Below the pieces are notes generated by a model. That model searched no databases. It worked only from the letters and a program-made list of their open reading frames with translations, and was not told the origin of the DNA. Positions 48,600 to 58,161 of a DNA stretch of 64,000 nt are shown one piece after another. Origin of the DNA: CAVVZJ01 sp963752755. Lineage in GTDB: Bacteria > Planctomycetota > Planctomycetia > Isosphaerales > Isosphaeraceae. Numbering within the stretch: the first letter of the stretch is position 1; every line of letters begins with the position of its first letter. A program made the translations under genes and the position numbers. Location: NCBI GenBank assembly GCA_963752755.1, contig CAVVZJ010000001.1:1860001-1924000 (forward strand), read 5' to 3'.

Positions 48600-50981
48600 T
48601 TATTCCGAAGCCTGGCTCTTGCCGGCCGCCGCGCTGGCGACGGTCTCGGCCTCGTCCTCGCGGGGCTGCAGGGCGGAGGACGCCAGGATCTCGACCATCA
48701 AGCGGCGAATATTGTAATCGTTCCGCTCGAACGATTCCCGCAGGCTTTGCAATTCTTTCGGGCCGTAGGCCTGGACCGGCTGCTTGACCAGCTGGTGGAA
48801 CAACTGCTCGACGAACGCCTCATGCACCTCGTCGCTGCCGGCCAGGAACGCCGCCAGATCGCGGGCGCCGTCGAAGGTGACGGTCTCGCCGCCGAGCGTC
48901 TGGTAGTGGCCCGTGGCGTCGATCGGCTTGCCGTTCTCCTCCTTGCGGAATCGGCCGACAGCGTCGTAATGCTCCAGGGCGAACCCGAGCGGATTGATCA
49001 TGCCGTGACAGTTCGTGCACATCTCGGGCCTTGTCTGCAGCGCGACGCGCTCGCGGGTCGAGAGGTCCGGGTGCAGGTCGGCCGGCAACGGGGTGAAGGC
49101 GGCCGGCGGCGGTCGCAGCGCCCGGCCGAGAACGCCGCGAAGCAGGAACACCCCCCGATGGATCGGCGAGCTCGTCTCGTTGTAGGCGAAGCTCGCCATC
49201 AGGTACGGGTGGGTCAGGATTCCCGCCCGCTGACCGGGTTTCAGCGTCACTTTCTGGAATGGCTCGTCCTCGGGCAGGTCGGCGCCGTAGAACTTCGCCA
49301 GCCGGCCGTTGAGGTAAATGTCCTCGGTGAGCAGGAACCGGCGGAAGTCCGATTTCTCGTCCCAGACCACGTCTTCGAGGAAGAGGTCGAGCGACGTCCG
49401 CAGGTCGCTGACGAGCGCCTCGTCGAAGCCGGGAAAACGCGTCGGCGTCCTTGGCCAGGTCGGACATCTGCTCGACCTTCAGCCACTGGTGCAGGAAGGC
49501 CCGGAGCTTGGCGCGGGTTCTGAGGTCGCCGAGCATCCGTTCGGCCTGCTTCGCCACCTGCTCGCGCGTCTCCAACGCGCTGGCCCTCGCGGCTTCGAGC
49601 AAGGGTTTGTCGGGCAGCGAATCCCAGAGGCCGAAGGAGAGGCGGGAGGCGACGTCGTAGGCGTCGAGGTTGCCGTCGAGGTCGTGGTAGAGGAACCGGG
49701 GCGACTTGAGCACGAGCATCACGACCCGCTTGACGGCCAGCTCGGGGTCGTCGACCGCTTCGAACTGGTGATCGACGTAGAGCCGCTTCTGCTCCTCGTC
49801 GAGCGGACGGCGGAAGGCCCGTTCGGCGAATCGGGTGCAGAAGTCGCGGAGCTTCGTCTTGCGATCATCGGCTTGATCCGCCACGCCCGAAAGCTCGCGG
49901 AGGTGCTCGACGACGTAGCCGCCGATCTCGATGGCGGCCTCGGTCGTGGCCTCGTCCCAGGCCTTGGAGACCGACGTCCCCCGCTCGTAGCCGACGCTCC
50001 GGTCGTCGGGCGGGAAGGGGGCCTGGACCACGCAGAGCTCCGGTGAACGGTTCGGCGACAGGTTCCGCTCGGGGATCACCGCCTCGGCCTGCCCGGGAAC
50101 CTTCCAGGCCAGGCCAATTCATCGCCGGGATCTTCGGCTTCGGCTTGCCCTTGTTCTTGTCGGAGTCGTCCACCCCTTGCTTGGCCTTCGAGAATTCCAG
50201 CTGCAATGGGTAGGGCCGGCCGCCGATCAGGAAGATCGAGGCCCGATACTCGGTGTCGTCGCCCGACTTGACCCAGGCGTCGATCAAGGGAGTTCGCGGA
50301 TCATTCACCCAGAGCCGCGCCGCGTGGTCGGTGCGGACGATGAACTCGTAATCGCCCGTCTCGGGCGCGATCACCGACCCTTCCCAGCGGATCGCGAACT
50401 GGTTCGCATCGAACTTCTCGGGTTCGGGACCGTCCGTTCCGAAATCGAAATCGACCTGCGGGTCGATCCGATCAAGGACGCCGCCGGTTTCCCCGGAAAC
50501 CCCGCGAATTGAAATACTCGGCCTGGATGCCGCGGCGGTCGTCCCACGGACCGGAGTCGCGGAAGGTCCCGATCAGGTCGGCGACCGCGTTGCGATACTG
50601 ACGGACGGTTAAGCGCGAGAGTTCGATCCGGGGCGGCCGGTTCCGGGCCTGGGCGGCGGGGGAGTAGAAAGCGTCGTAGATGTAGGCGGCGACCTTCTCG
50701 GCGTCCTCCGGCGAGCAGGAGCCAGGATCATCCGCGGGCATCGTCTTCTTGATGAAACGCGCCAGCTTGTCCACCGGGCGATCACCGGCGAGCGGATGGG
50801 GATAGTCGTCCGCCGTCCCCTCACCGTTGGCGCCGTGGCAGGAGGCGCAACGCTGTCGGTAAATCTGCTCGCCGGTCGGCTCCTCGGCGGCGATCGAAGC
50901 GACGGGGACGAGCAGAGGCAGGAATCCCGTCGCCACGAGCATTCGGAGGCCGGCGGTGATCCAGATCCGGGAGAATCGCAT
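48600..50981 (-). CDS. DUF1592/DUF1588-type cytochrome protein (PSD2-5), several frameshifts
   Basis: About 790 residues. Signal peptide (MLVATGFLPLLVPVASIAAE), then a cytochrome c domain with CASCH (YRQRCASCHGANGEGTADDY), DUF1587 (RIELSRLTVRQYRNAVADLI), a PA14-like insert (GDYEFIVRTDHAARLWVND), DUF1595 and DUF1592 (DFCTRFAERAFRRPLDEEQK, SPRFLYHDLDGNLDAYDVAS, RLSFGLWDSLPDK), DUF1588 (SSPIHRGVFLLRGVLGRALR with MCTNCHGMINPLGFALEHYD, another CxxCH) and DUF1585 (FVEQLFHQLVKQPVQAYGPK). Frame changes near 50485-50510, 50110 and 49433. The start could also be ATG 50996. The family is presumed to handle surface redox chemistry. Confidence 0.88.
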
Positions 50982-51329
50982 GGGCGGGAACACCATCAAC
51001 GGCGTCGGGGGTACCCCGCGGCTTGGGGGCAACCACGCGACCAGGCAGGTCTGCCCTCCGTCGTTTCGATGACGGAGGCACAGCGAGAAGGAAGGATCTT
51101 CATACAGCCGTTCACTGCCAGGAACCTCCAAGACGGCTGGATGAAGACTCTTCTATTATAGAGCGACAATCCAGTCGTTCCAAGCACAAGATTCCATTCC
51201 TGCATCGTTCATGCCCGAACGCCATGTCCTGTCTGGACAGGACGTTATCCTCGGAGTGGCGCTTCTGGTCGTGCCGAGCGTGGGCAGCATGCCGTCTCGA
51301 TTCTTTGAAGAGGCTGTGCGGGCCACACC
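50982..51329. other. Upstream region of the DUF1592/DUF1552 operon
   Basis: 348 bases before the operon start and after the 3' end of the Tm-1-like gene. Apart from the promoter at 51155-51183 I see no gene. AT content is higher around 51145-51200. Confidence 0.45.
51155..51183 (-). promoter_or_regulatory. Strong sigma-70-type promoter
   Basis: Minus-strand TTGGAA (51178-51183), a 17-base spacer and a perfect TATAAT (51155-51160). It points into the DUF1592 gene, leaving a leader of about 165 bases. Such a close match is rare in this GC-rich window. Confidence 0.65.
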
Positions 51330-52559
51330 CTACAAAGAGGTGGCCCCCGATCCACGGAGCCGATCGAGCAGCCAACCGGCGGCGGCCTCGGCGAAGGCCG
51401 GGTCGTTGATCGGTTCCTCCCTCACGAGGACTTCGACATTCGCGGAACCGGCGAGGCCGTCGATCAAGGCGTCGAAGAGCGCGGCGTCGGCCTGGGGGTC
51501 CCAGAAGGCTTGACCCGGCACATCGAGCGTCGAGACGCCGCCACGGGGGATCAGCAAGGCGGTCGGCGCCGTCGCTCGCGACAGGATCGCGACCATCCGC
51601 CGGCCGATGGCGGCACACTCGTCGGGCGTGGTCCGCATGAGGGTGACGTTCGGGTTGTGGACGTGGAAGGTTCGCCCGGCGAACTTCTCGGGGATGCTCG
51701 CCCTGGGGCCGAAGTTCACCATATCGAGTGCTCCGACGCTCACGACCTGCGGCGTCCCCATCTCGATGGCCGCCTTCAATCGCTCCGGGCCGGCGGAGAG
51801 GATGCCGCCGACGTGCTCGTCGGCCAGCTCGGTGGTGGTCAGATCGAGAACGGCGGCGACCTGGCCGTCGCGGATGAGTGCCTCCATCGCCTCGCCGCCG
51901 ACTCCCGTCGCGTGGAAGACGAGCACCTCGCAGCCGGCCGACTCCAACAACCGCCGGGCTCGATCAACGCAAGGTGTCGTCACCCCGAACATCGTCGCGG
52001 CGACCACCGGCCGTTCTGGACCAAGGTCGATCGGCCGTTCGCGACGGCCCAGGACCATCCCGGCCAACGCATCGGCGGCGCCGGCGAGGACCGTCCGCGT
52101 CAAACGATTCAGCCCGGCGATGTCGGCGACCGAGGGCATCAAGAGGATGTCGCGACCGCCGACGTAGGGTCGGGTCTGGCCGCTGGCGAGCGTGCTGAGC
52201 ATGACCTTCGGCCGCCCGAACGGCAAGGCCCGCATCGCGGCCGATCCGATCGTCGTCCCCGCCGAACCGCCGATGGCAAGCACGCCCTCGACCCGACCCG
52301 CCTGTTCCAGTTCGACGACGATCGCCGCCGCGCCTTCCGCGGCCTTCGCGACCGCCTGGCCCCGTTCGCGTATTTCTTCCAGCGAGGCCCCGGCGCGGCG
52401 GAAGACCTCGGAGCGGGAGATCTCCGGCTCGAACGCGGGTGGGCCGAGCGAGCCGACGTCGATGACGAGCGTTTCCAGGCCCGCCTCGCGGAGCCGGTCG
52501 CGGGCGAAGGCCAGCTCGGGCCCCTTGGTGTCCAGCGTCCCAATCAGGACAACCGGCAT
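51330..52559 (-). CDS. Tm-1-like ATP-binding protein (UPF0261)
   Basis: 409 residues. ATG 52559 follows GAAGGAGAACCGACC. N-terminal Tm-1-like ATP-binding domain: VLIGTLDTKGPELAFARDRL, VLAIGGSAGTTIGSAAMRAL, and KVMLSTLASGQTRPYVGGRD. C-terminal half: VAATMFGVTTPCVDRARRLL, EVLVFHATGVGGEAMEALI, LDLTTTELADEHVGGILSAG and FHVHNPNVTLMRTTPDE. Named after the plant Tm-1 virus-resistance protein; the bacterial role is unknown, though these genes often sit near sugar-acid or aldolase genes. Divergent from an SDR gene with a 137-base shared upstream region. Confidence 0.92.
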   Translation of the reverse strand: MPVVLIGTLDTKGPELAFARDRLREAGLETLVIDVGSLGPPAFEPEISRSEVFRRAGASLEEIRERGQAVAKAAEGAAAIVVELEQAGRVEGVLAIGGSAGTTIGSAAMRALPFGRPKVMLSTLASGQTRPYVGGRDILLMPSVADIAGLNRLTRTVLAGAADALAGMVLGRRERPIDLGPERPVVAATMFGVTTPCVDRARRLLESAGCEVLVFHATGVGGEAMEALIRDGQVAAVLDLTTTELADEHVGGILSAGPERLKAAIEMGTPQVVSVGALDMVNFGPRASIPEKFAGRTFHVHNPNVTLMRTTPDECAAIGRRMVAILSRATAPTALLIPRGGVSTLDVPGQAFWDPQADAALFDALIDGLAGSANVEVLVREEPINDPAFAEAAAGWLLDRLRGSGATSL

Positions 52560-52696
52560 GGTCGGTTCTCCTTCTTCCTCACTGGTTCGCGGACGATGCG
52601 GTCGCCATAATCGTCGATCGTCAACCCAACGGCATTGAACCAGGACCGGGCACGCCGGGGAACGCCCCACCCGCGGACTCTCTCGGGAACAATCGG

Positions 52697-53500
52697 ATGT
52701 CGGACGCAGTCACACCCTCAACGCCGGACATGGTCCTGATCACCGGCGCTGGTCAGGGGGTCGGCCTCGGGATCGCCCGCGTGCTGGCTGGCCACGGCAA
52801 CCGCGTCGCCTTGACCGACCTCGACGCCGATCTGGCCCGCTCCCAGGCCGATCGGCTCGCGTCCGAAGGGGCGGAGACCTTCGGAATGGCGCTCGACGTC
52901 ACACGTTCCGACGACTGGGAACGCGCCGTCGCCACCGTTCTCGAACGCTGGGGAAGGCTCGACGCCCTCGTGAACAACGCCGGCATCAGCCCGCGTGGCA
53001 CGGCCGAGACGACCGACGAACCGCTCTGGGAACGCACCCTCGCCATCAACCTCAAAGGTCCCTGGCTCGGCATCAAGGCGTGTTTGCCGCACCTTCGAAC
53101 GAGCCACGGCACGATCGTCAACATCGGCTCGACCCGCGCCACGCGCCCCCGTCAGGGCCTGTTCGCCTACGGGGTCAGCAAGGCCGGCCTGCTTGGCCTG
53201 ACGCGGCAGGTGGCCGTCGATTCCCTGGACGACGGCGTCACCTGCAACATGGTTGCCCCCGGCTGGGTCGATACGCCGGGCGAGCGCCGGCTCCAGGCCG
53301 CGCACGGCCGCCCCGACTTCCCGGCCGGGACCCGGAACCTGATCGATCCGGAAGAGGTCGGCGCCGCAGTTGCCTACCTCATCTCCCCTGTCGGCCGGCG
53401 GGTCAACGGCGTGATTCTTTACGTTGATGCGGGCTTGCATGTGGCCGACGACGCCGGCATGGTCTACCTGCCGCCGGAGGACGCCCGCGGTTACACCTGA
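52697..53500 (+). CDS. SDR-family oxidoreductase (second)
   Basis: 267 residues. Cofactor motif TGAGQGVGLGIA, NNAGIS, catalytic Ser in NIGSTRA and YGVSK; C-terminus PEEVGAAVAYLISPVGRRVN with VDAGL. The tail after the family end (HVADDAGMVYLPPEDARG) is longer than usual. A sugar or sugar-acid dehydrogenase is likely from resemblance to the SDR at 13134 and from the neighbouring Tm-1-like gene, but the substrate is not known. Confidence 0.9.
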   Translation: MSDAVTPSTPDMVLITGAGQGVGLGIARVLAGHGNRVALTDLDADLARSQADRLASEGAETFGMALDVTRSDDWERAVATVLERWGRLDALVNNAGISPRGTAETTDEPLWERTLAINLKGPWLGIKACLPHLRTSHGTIVNIGSTRATRPRQGLFAYGVSKAGLLGLTRQVAVDSLDDGVTCNMVAPGWVDTPGERRLQAAHGRPDFPAGTRNLIDPEEVGAAVAYLISPVGRRVNGVILYVDAGLHVADDAGMVYLPPEDARGYT

Positions 53501-53597
53501 GCCATCCGGCGCCGGGACTCAAGGCCACGGCGGGCCGGTTCCTGTCGTACAGTTCGGTAGAGGGTGGTTGCGCCCTCACCCCTCGAGGTTCCCCTTG

Positions 53598-54272
53598 ATG
53601 CCCCCCTCAGGCCGAACTCTCGCGATCGGCGACATCCATGGTTGCTCCCAAGCTTTCGAGGCCCTGCTGACGGCGATCGAGCCTGGACCGACCGACACGC
53701 TGGTCATGCTCGGCGATTACATCGACCGCGGGCCGGACAGTCGGGGCGTGCTCCGCCGCTTGCTCGACCTGGAGTCGCGTTGCCGGCTCATCCCGATCCT
53801 CGGCAACCACGACCAGATGCTTCTCGACTCGCTGGCGGACCCGCTGGATCTTCCTTGCTGGCTCGCCTGCGGCGGTGACGCGGTCCTGCGCTCCTACGGC
53901 GTCGCCTCTCCGACCGAGATCCCGGACGAGCACGTGGACTTCCTCCGGGGCTGCCTCGACTTCTTCGAGACCGAGACACACATCTTCACTCACGCCTGCT
54001 ACGAGGCCGACCTGCCGATGGCCAGGCAGTCGGACTACCGGCTCCGCTGGAAGTCGCTCCGCGACGAGGTGCCCGGCCCTCACGTCTCTGGCAAGGTCGT
54101 GATCCTCGGCCACACCGCGCAGAAGTCGGGCGAGGTGCTCGACCTGGGGCACCTGATCTGCATCGACACCTATTGCTATGGCGGGAAGTGGCTGACGGCG
54201 CTCGAGTTGGGCTCGTCGCGGCTCTGGCAGGCGAACCAGCGCGGCGAGTTGCGGCATCCGAACGGCCCCTGA
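53598..54272 (+). CDS. Ser/Thr-phosphatase-type metallophosphoesterase
   Basis: 224-residue cytoplasmic phosphoesterase. Motifs: TLAIGDIHGCSQAFEALL, MLGDYIDRGPDSRGVL, PILGNHDQML and VILGHTAQKSG, the order found in bacterial PPP-type phosphatases and diadenosine-tetraphosphatase-like proteins. ATG 53598 begins directly before the first strand; the frame upstream to 53424 adds unsupported sequence. A perfect hairpin follows 8 bases after its stop. Substrate (protein or dinucleotide) undetermined. Confidence 0.9.
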   Translation: MPPSGRTLAIGDIHGCSQAFEALLTAIEPGPTDTLVMLGDYIDRGPDSRGVLRRLLDLESRCRLIPILGNHDQMLLDSLADPLDLPCWLACGGDAVLRSYGVASPTEIPDEHVDFLRGCLDFFETETHIFTHACYEADLPMARQSDYRLRWKSLRDEVPGPHVSGKVVILGHTAQKSGEVLDLGHLICIDTYCYGGKWLTALELGSSRLWQANQRGELRHPNGP

Positions 54273-54279
54273 AACGCCA

Positions 54280-54312
54280 CGGGCCACGGGTGGAAGTACC
54301 ACCCGTGGCCCG
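54280..54312. terminator. Perfect 14-bp hairpin between convergent genes
   Basis: Arms 54280-54293 and 54299-54312 pair perfectly around AAGTA. It lies between the stops at 54272 (+) and 54347 (-) and can serve both strands. Confidence 0.7.
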
Positions 54313-54346
54313 GCCGAGCGAGAAAACGCTGCCTGGCCCGTCAGGC

Positions 54347-55357
54347 TCAGTAGGCGTCGGCGCTGACGACCTCGTTCCCCTGGGTCGTGCCCAGGGTGCG
54401 CCAGATGTAGAGGTTGATGGTGTTCTTGACGAAGTGGACGCTGCCGTCGGCGAAGGCCATGTTCACGCCGCCGGGGTGGCGGCTCCGCCAGGCGTAGGTC
54501 GGCGGCATCGAGCCCGTGGCGGCGACGCAGGGGGGGTTGTTCTCCAGGGGATACTTGCAATAGCCGGAGCTGTTCTGAACGTCCGGCAGGCTGCTGTTGG
54601 GCGGCAGATAGGTCGAGGTGCTGACCGCGTCGCCCCACCAGGTGAAGCCGCGGAGGTCACCCCCCTTGCCCTTGATGACCTCGCCGGACAGCAGCGTATT
54701 GCTCGTGCCGTCGGTGATCGCGGCGAAGTTGTAGCACATGCCCCGCGACGGATAGAACCGCTGGGTCGTGTCCGAGTCGGAGAACGGTGCGCCCATCCAG
54801 GGGACGCCCGGGTAGATCCCCACGGTGTAGCCGCCCGGCAGGCCCCCCAGGCTCTGGTAGATGTCGGCGTTGCCGAAGTTGACCGTGTAGTTGTGCCAGG
54901 TCACGCCGTTGTAAACCGACAGGTTCGATGGCAGCGCCGAGTCACTCGGGCAGATCAGGGTGTTGAAGATCGTCCGGGTGACGGTCAGGTTAATCGGGCT
55001 GCCGTAGCGGATGCCGTTGGCCGGACCGCTCCCACCGCCCGAGGTCTGTCCAGGGTTCCAGTAGCGGCCGTACATGTTGTACGAGTTATAGGTGGGGTTT
55101 CCTTCGATGTAGGGCAGGATGAACGTCTGGAAGGTGCCGAAGACAGCCGTCCGGTGGCCCGGGGGCAGGCTGTTATTTGCATCGTGATAGTTGTGCATCG
55201 CCAGTGCCACCTGCTTGAGGTTGTTGGTGCACTGGGCGCGTTGGGCGGCCTCGCGGGCCGCCTGCACGGCCGGCAACAGCAGGGCAATCAGGACACCGAT
55301 GATCGCGATGACGACAAGAAGCTCGATCAGCGTGAAACCGCGGCGTGGACGCACCAT
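54347..55357 (-). CDS. DUF1559 pilin-like protein (copy 3)
   Basis: 336 residues, intact. Ribosome site AAGGAG, then RPRRGFTLIELLVVIAIIGV, the prepilin signal. QAAREAAQRAQCTNNLKQV, MHNYHDANNSLPPGH and the end RSRHPGGVNMAFADGSVHFV are DUF1559 hallmarks. The middle is clearly diverged from copies 1 and 2 (FILPYIEGNPTYNSYNMYGR), so this is an older paralogue. It follows its lipoprotein partner gene by 161 bases. Confidence 0.93.
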   Translation of the reverse strand: MVRPRRGFTLIELLVVIAIIGVLIALLLPAVQAAREAAQRAQCTNNLKQVALAMHNYHDANNSLPPGHRTAVFGTFQTFILPYIEGNPTYNSYNMYGRYWNPGQTSGGGSGPANGIRYGSPINLTVTRTIFNTLICPSDSALPSNLSVYNGVTWHNYTVNFGNADIYQSLGGLPGGYTVGIYPGVPWMGAPFSDSDTTQRFYPSRGMCYNFAAITDGTSNTLLSGEVIKGKGGDLRGFTWWGDAVSTSTYLPPNSSLPDVQNSSGYCKYPLENNPPCVAATGSMPPTYAWRSRHPGGVNMAFADGSVHFVKNTINLYIWRTLGTTQGNEVVSADAY

Positions 55358-55518
55358 CGAAAAGACTCCTTGACGGGGGAAACAAGGGACTGATGACGTG
55401 TCGTTCGGTCGGTCGATGATCCTCTCAGTCGATGATCCTCAACCCGCCGTCGCGGCGGGCCTTGACGACGTGGCCGGCTGCGCCCGTTGGGATCGAGACG
55501 CGGTCTGGCCTGCTGGCT

Positions 55519-55980
55519 TTACTTGCTCTTCAGATCGAATTTGAACTCGTTGGGCCCCTCCGCGGTGACGTTGGCTGTCAGGGTGGTCGCCGAGTTGTAC
55601 TTGGCCGGGATCCGATCCGGTGGGTGCAAGGGGCCGAGGCCCGGCATCGCTCCTGCCTCCGTGGATTCGCCCGGCGCCGCCTTCATGTCACCACCCTCGC
55701 TGGAAATCATAACCTTGTAATTGCCGGGGACCAGGCCCTCGCTCTGGGGGATGGAGTAACTGCCCCCCTCGATCATCGCGCCAGCGGCCAGCGCATTCTC
55801 CATCTCAGCGGCCGGGAAGAACTGGATCAACCCCTTGTCGAGCGGCTGGCCGTCGAGCGTGACGGTCCCCGAGATGGCCTGCCGTGGCAGGTCGTCGCCC
55901 GAGCCGCAACCCGACGACCCGGCCAGGGCCGCCACGACCGCGGCCAGGAGCCACCGCGCTGCTCGTTTTCGAATCCGCAT
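55519..55980 (-). CDS. Small lipoprotein paired with DUF1559 copy 3
   Basis: 153 residues, behind GGAGGGTACT. Signal WLLAAVVAALAGSSGC with the lipid-modified Cys25, then ISGTVTLDGQPLDKGLIQFF, SIPQSEGLVPGNYKVMISSE and a C-terminal TTLTANVTAEGPNEFKFDLK. It shares with the lipoprotein at 6164 the same order of motifs (SGTV-DGKPL, QSxGLVPGxYK, NxFxF), so both belong to one transthyretin-like family that is consistently upstream of DUF1559. Role unknown. Confidence 0.85.
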   Translation of the reverse strand: MRIRKRAARWLLAAVVAALAGSSGCGSGDDLPRQAISGTVTLDGQPLDKGLIQFFPAAEMENALAAGAMIEGGSYSIPQSEGLVPGNYKVMISSEGGDMKAAPGESTEAGAMPGLGPLHPPDRIPAKYNSATTLTANVTAEGPNEFKFDLKSK

Positions 55981-56201
55981 CAGTACCCTCCAGGGACATG
56001 GGGGGAGATGGTTCGCCCCCGGACTGCGGACGATCCGATCCCCGCTTCGGCGCGGGGACCTTCCACAATCATTGAAACCTCAGCACCTTGCTCAGTGTCA
56101 ATAAAAAAACCAAATTCGCCGATCAGATGGATCAGGTCAATTGACCGATCTCTTTCATCGGCTTGTTTTTCCACTTCCCAATTTCTTCAAACGACCGGCA
56201 T

Positions 56202-56670
56202 TCAGATCCGTTCCTCGATCAGCACGGGCATGCGGTCGGAACGGGTCATGACGCGGTAGTAGTGGCTGGCCGGCTCGCAGACCATGTAGGCGACGGCGAC
56301 GCCCTGCTCGTCGGGGACGAGCAGGCCGCGGATCCCCTGGCGGACCCGAAACCAGACCCCACGCTCGAAGCCGAGCGTGGCCGGGATATCCACCGGGATC
56401 GCGTCGGTGCCGTGCCAGCCGCCGTCCTCGGATGGTCGAGAGCCAGGTCCAGCCAGTCCGGGGCAAGAACCGGCTCTGGCCCCGGCCGTTGCCCCAGCGG
56501 ACGATCTGGAGACGGCCGTCGCGCCAGACCGGCAGCCTCGGGTCACGGTCACGGAAGAGGAAGCGCACCTCCCGCTCCCCGCCGCGATCGTGGGCGCGAC
56601 GCCCCAGGCCGTGCCGCCCGATCAATTCCGTGGGCAGTTCGCTCCATGCCAGGGCAATCCCGGTACACAT
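56202..56670 (-). CDS. Small SRAP/HMCES-like protein, one frameshift
   Basis: 155 residues after correcting one base near 56430-56436. It begins MCTGIALAWSELPTELIGRH, with Cys directly after Met as in SRAP proteins, which use that Cys to cross-link abasic DNA. VRWGNGRGQSRFLPRTGW may correspond to the WG region and VMTRSDRMPVLIEE to the HxRMPVIL end of that family, but Ser replaces the catalytic His and the Glu of the GWFEW motif is not evident. It follows the Y-family polymerase by 40 bases. I assign SRAP-like by eye; a planctomycete-specific DinB partner of unknown activity is the alternative. Confidence 0.6.
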
Positions 56671-56710
56671 CGTGTGCTGGGAGGAATTCCACTATCCCCT
56701 TATTTCTGGA

Positions 56711-57945
56711 TCAGAAGCACATCTTTCCCCGGATGTCGCAGATGTCGTAGGCGTTGGTCGAGTCCGATAGATCGCATGCAACGGCAGCGTGGCGCCGCTG
56801 CGCAGGGCGAAGCGGCCGATCCGCTCGTTGACCCGTCGCTTCAAGGCGGCGACCGCCTCCGCCCGGTCGGCCGGCGGGTCGAACAGGCCGCGGGCGCTGG
56901 CCGCGGAAGCAAAGCTGCTCGGCAATCAGGTGCATCCGGCCGGCCGCCACGCCACGAATCCAGGCCCGTCGCAGGCAGGGCCGCAGAGCGTCGAGCAGCA
57001 CGTCGAACCGGTCGGTCGGCACGGCCAGGGTCGTCTGGCCGAGGCCGAACCGGCCGTCCTGGTAGCCGACCCAGACCGACAGCCGACCGGCCAGGACCTC
57101 GTGATAGTGCAGCTCCTCGATCAGCCGTTCGAGGTTTCGCACGAGCCAGGCATACAGAATGATCGGGTCGGCCGACGCCTCGCCGAAGCTCCCACCTCGC
57201 GAGAGCGTCTTGTGCAAGGGGCGACGGTCGTGGATCGGCCTGCACCGGCTCGCCGTTCAGCTCCCACCAGAGGGTCTCGCCCGAGACAGGTCAAGATCCC
57301 GCGGACCAGCCGGCGATCGGCGCGGGCCAGGTCGAGGCAGGTCCGGATGCCCCAGGGCAAGAGCCGACGCTCGCGGCGGCCGGCGATCCCGGTGATCTCG
57401 GTCACCGGCCTGGCGGCCAGCAAGGCCTCCTCACCCGACGGGTCGAGCACCGCCAGGGCCCCGAACGGCTTGGCGGCGTCGGAGATCAGCTTGGCCAGGG
57501 TCCGCGACCGGGCGAGCCCGACCGTCACCGGCACTCCCACCCTCGTGAGGATCTGGTCGCGGATCACCTCGGCCGTCTCCTGCAAGGTCCGCCCCCGCAG
57601 CGGCACGGCCAGGAAGAAGAACTCATCGATCGAGTAATACTCCACCCGCGGCGAGAACTCCCCGATCACCTCGCGCATCTTCCGACTCAGAATCTCGTAC
57701 CAGCGGAAATCCCGCTTCACGTACACCCCGACTGGGCAATGCGTCAGCGCCTCCCAGATCGGCATGCCGGTCGTCACCCCGGCCGCCTTCATCTCGTAGC
57801 TCTTGGCGATCACGCAGGCGCCCTGGTTGCCCAGCACGCCCACCGGCTTCCCCCGCAAGAACCCGTCGCGCACCCGCTCCGCCGACACATAAAAGCAGTC
57901 GGCGTCCAGGTGGCCTACCGCCGTGTCGTGCATCCGGGTCTTCAT
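56711..57945 (-). CDS. Y-family DNA polymerase (DinB/ImuB-like), several frameshifts
   Basis: Translesion polymerase, about 410 residues. ATG 57945 gives MKTRMHDTAVGHLDADCFYV, with the first catalytic Asp; YYSIDEFF supplies the catalytic Asp and Glu; VTVGLARSRTLAKLISDAAK is the conserved palm segment and ITGIAGRRERRLLPWGIRT the helix-hairpin-helix. The little-finger region continues in other frames (LHKTLSRGGSFGEASADPII, RLSVWVGYQDGRFGLGQTTL) and ends NAYDICDIRGKMCF at 56711. At least four indels (near 57275, 57240, 56912 and 56770) are needed. Catalytic residues remain, so I take it as intact. A palindromic site overlaps the leader. Confidence 0.85.
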
Positions 57946-57953
57946 GGACGGAA

Positions 57954-57971
57954 GTTTAGTCTGCACTAACG
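57954..57971 (-). promoter_or_regulatory. Palindromic candidate operator (LexA-like)
   Basis: The core TTAGT-N4-ACTAA (57956-57969) is a perfect palindrome, extended by further partial pairing. It lies about 10 bases upstream of the polymerase start, where a bound repressor would block expression. A DNA-damage repressor such as LexA is the obvious candidate, since Y-family polymerases are usually SOS-controlled, but I cannot confirm the consensus for this lineage. Confidence 0.5.
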
Positions 57972-58050
57972 AACAGATCAAGTGCCGAGACCTTCCGCCC
58001 CGCGCATCCGGGATCGCCTGGGAGACTCATCCCACCCGACGAAAGCGAGA

Positions 58051-58161
58051 GCGGTTCCCGCATGAGTGGAGAGCCGGCCCGCCGGGGGCGGCTGGCCCAC
58101 AAATCTTGTGGCACAGCCGCCCTCGGCTGGGATCCTCGACGACCGAACGAAATCCGCTCTA
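58051..58161 (-). repeat. Dispersed palindromic repeat, copy 2
   Basis: A 111-base inverse copy of 18029-18135. Differences are a few substitutions and a 3-4 base insertion (CGTTCGGTCGTC versus CGTTCGTC in the reverse complement). The nested dyads are preserved. One end covers the stop codon (58159-58161) of the hypothetical gene at 58159-58524. Confidence 0.8.
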
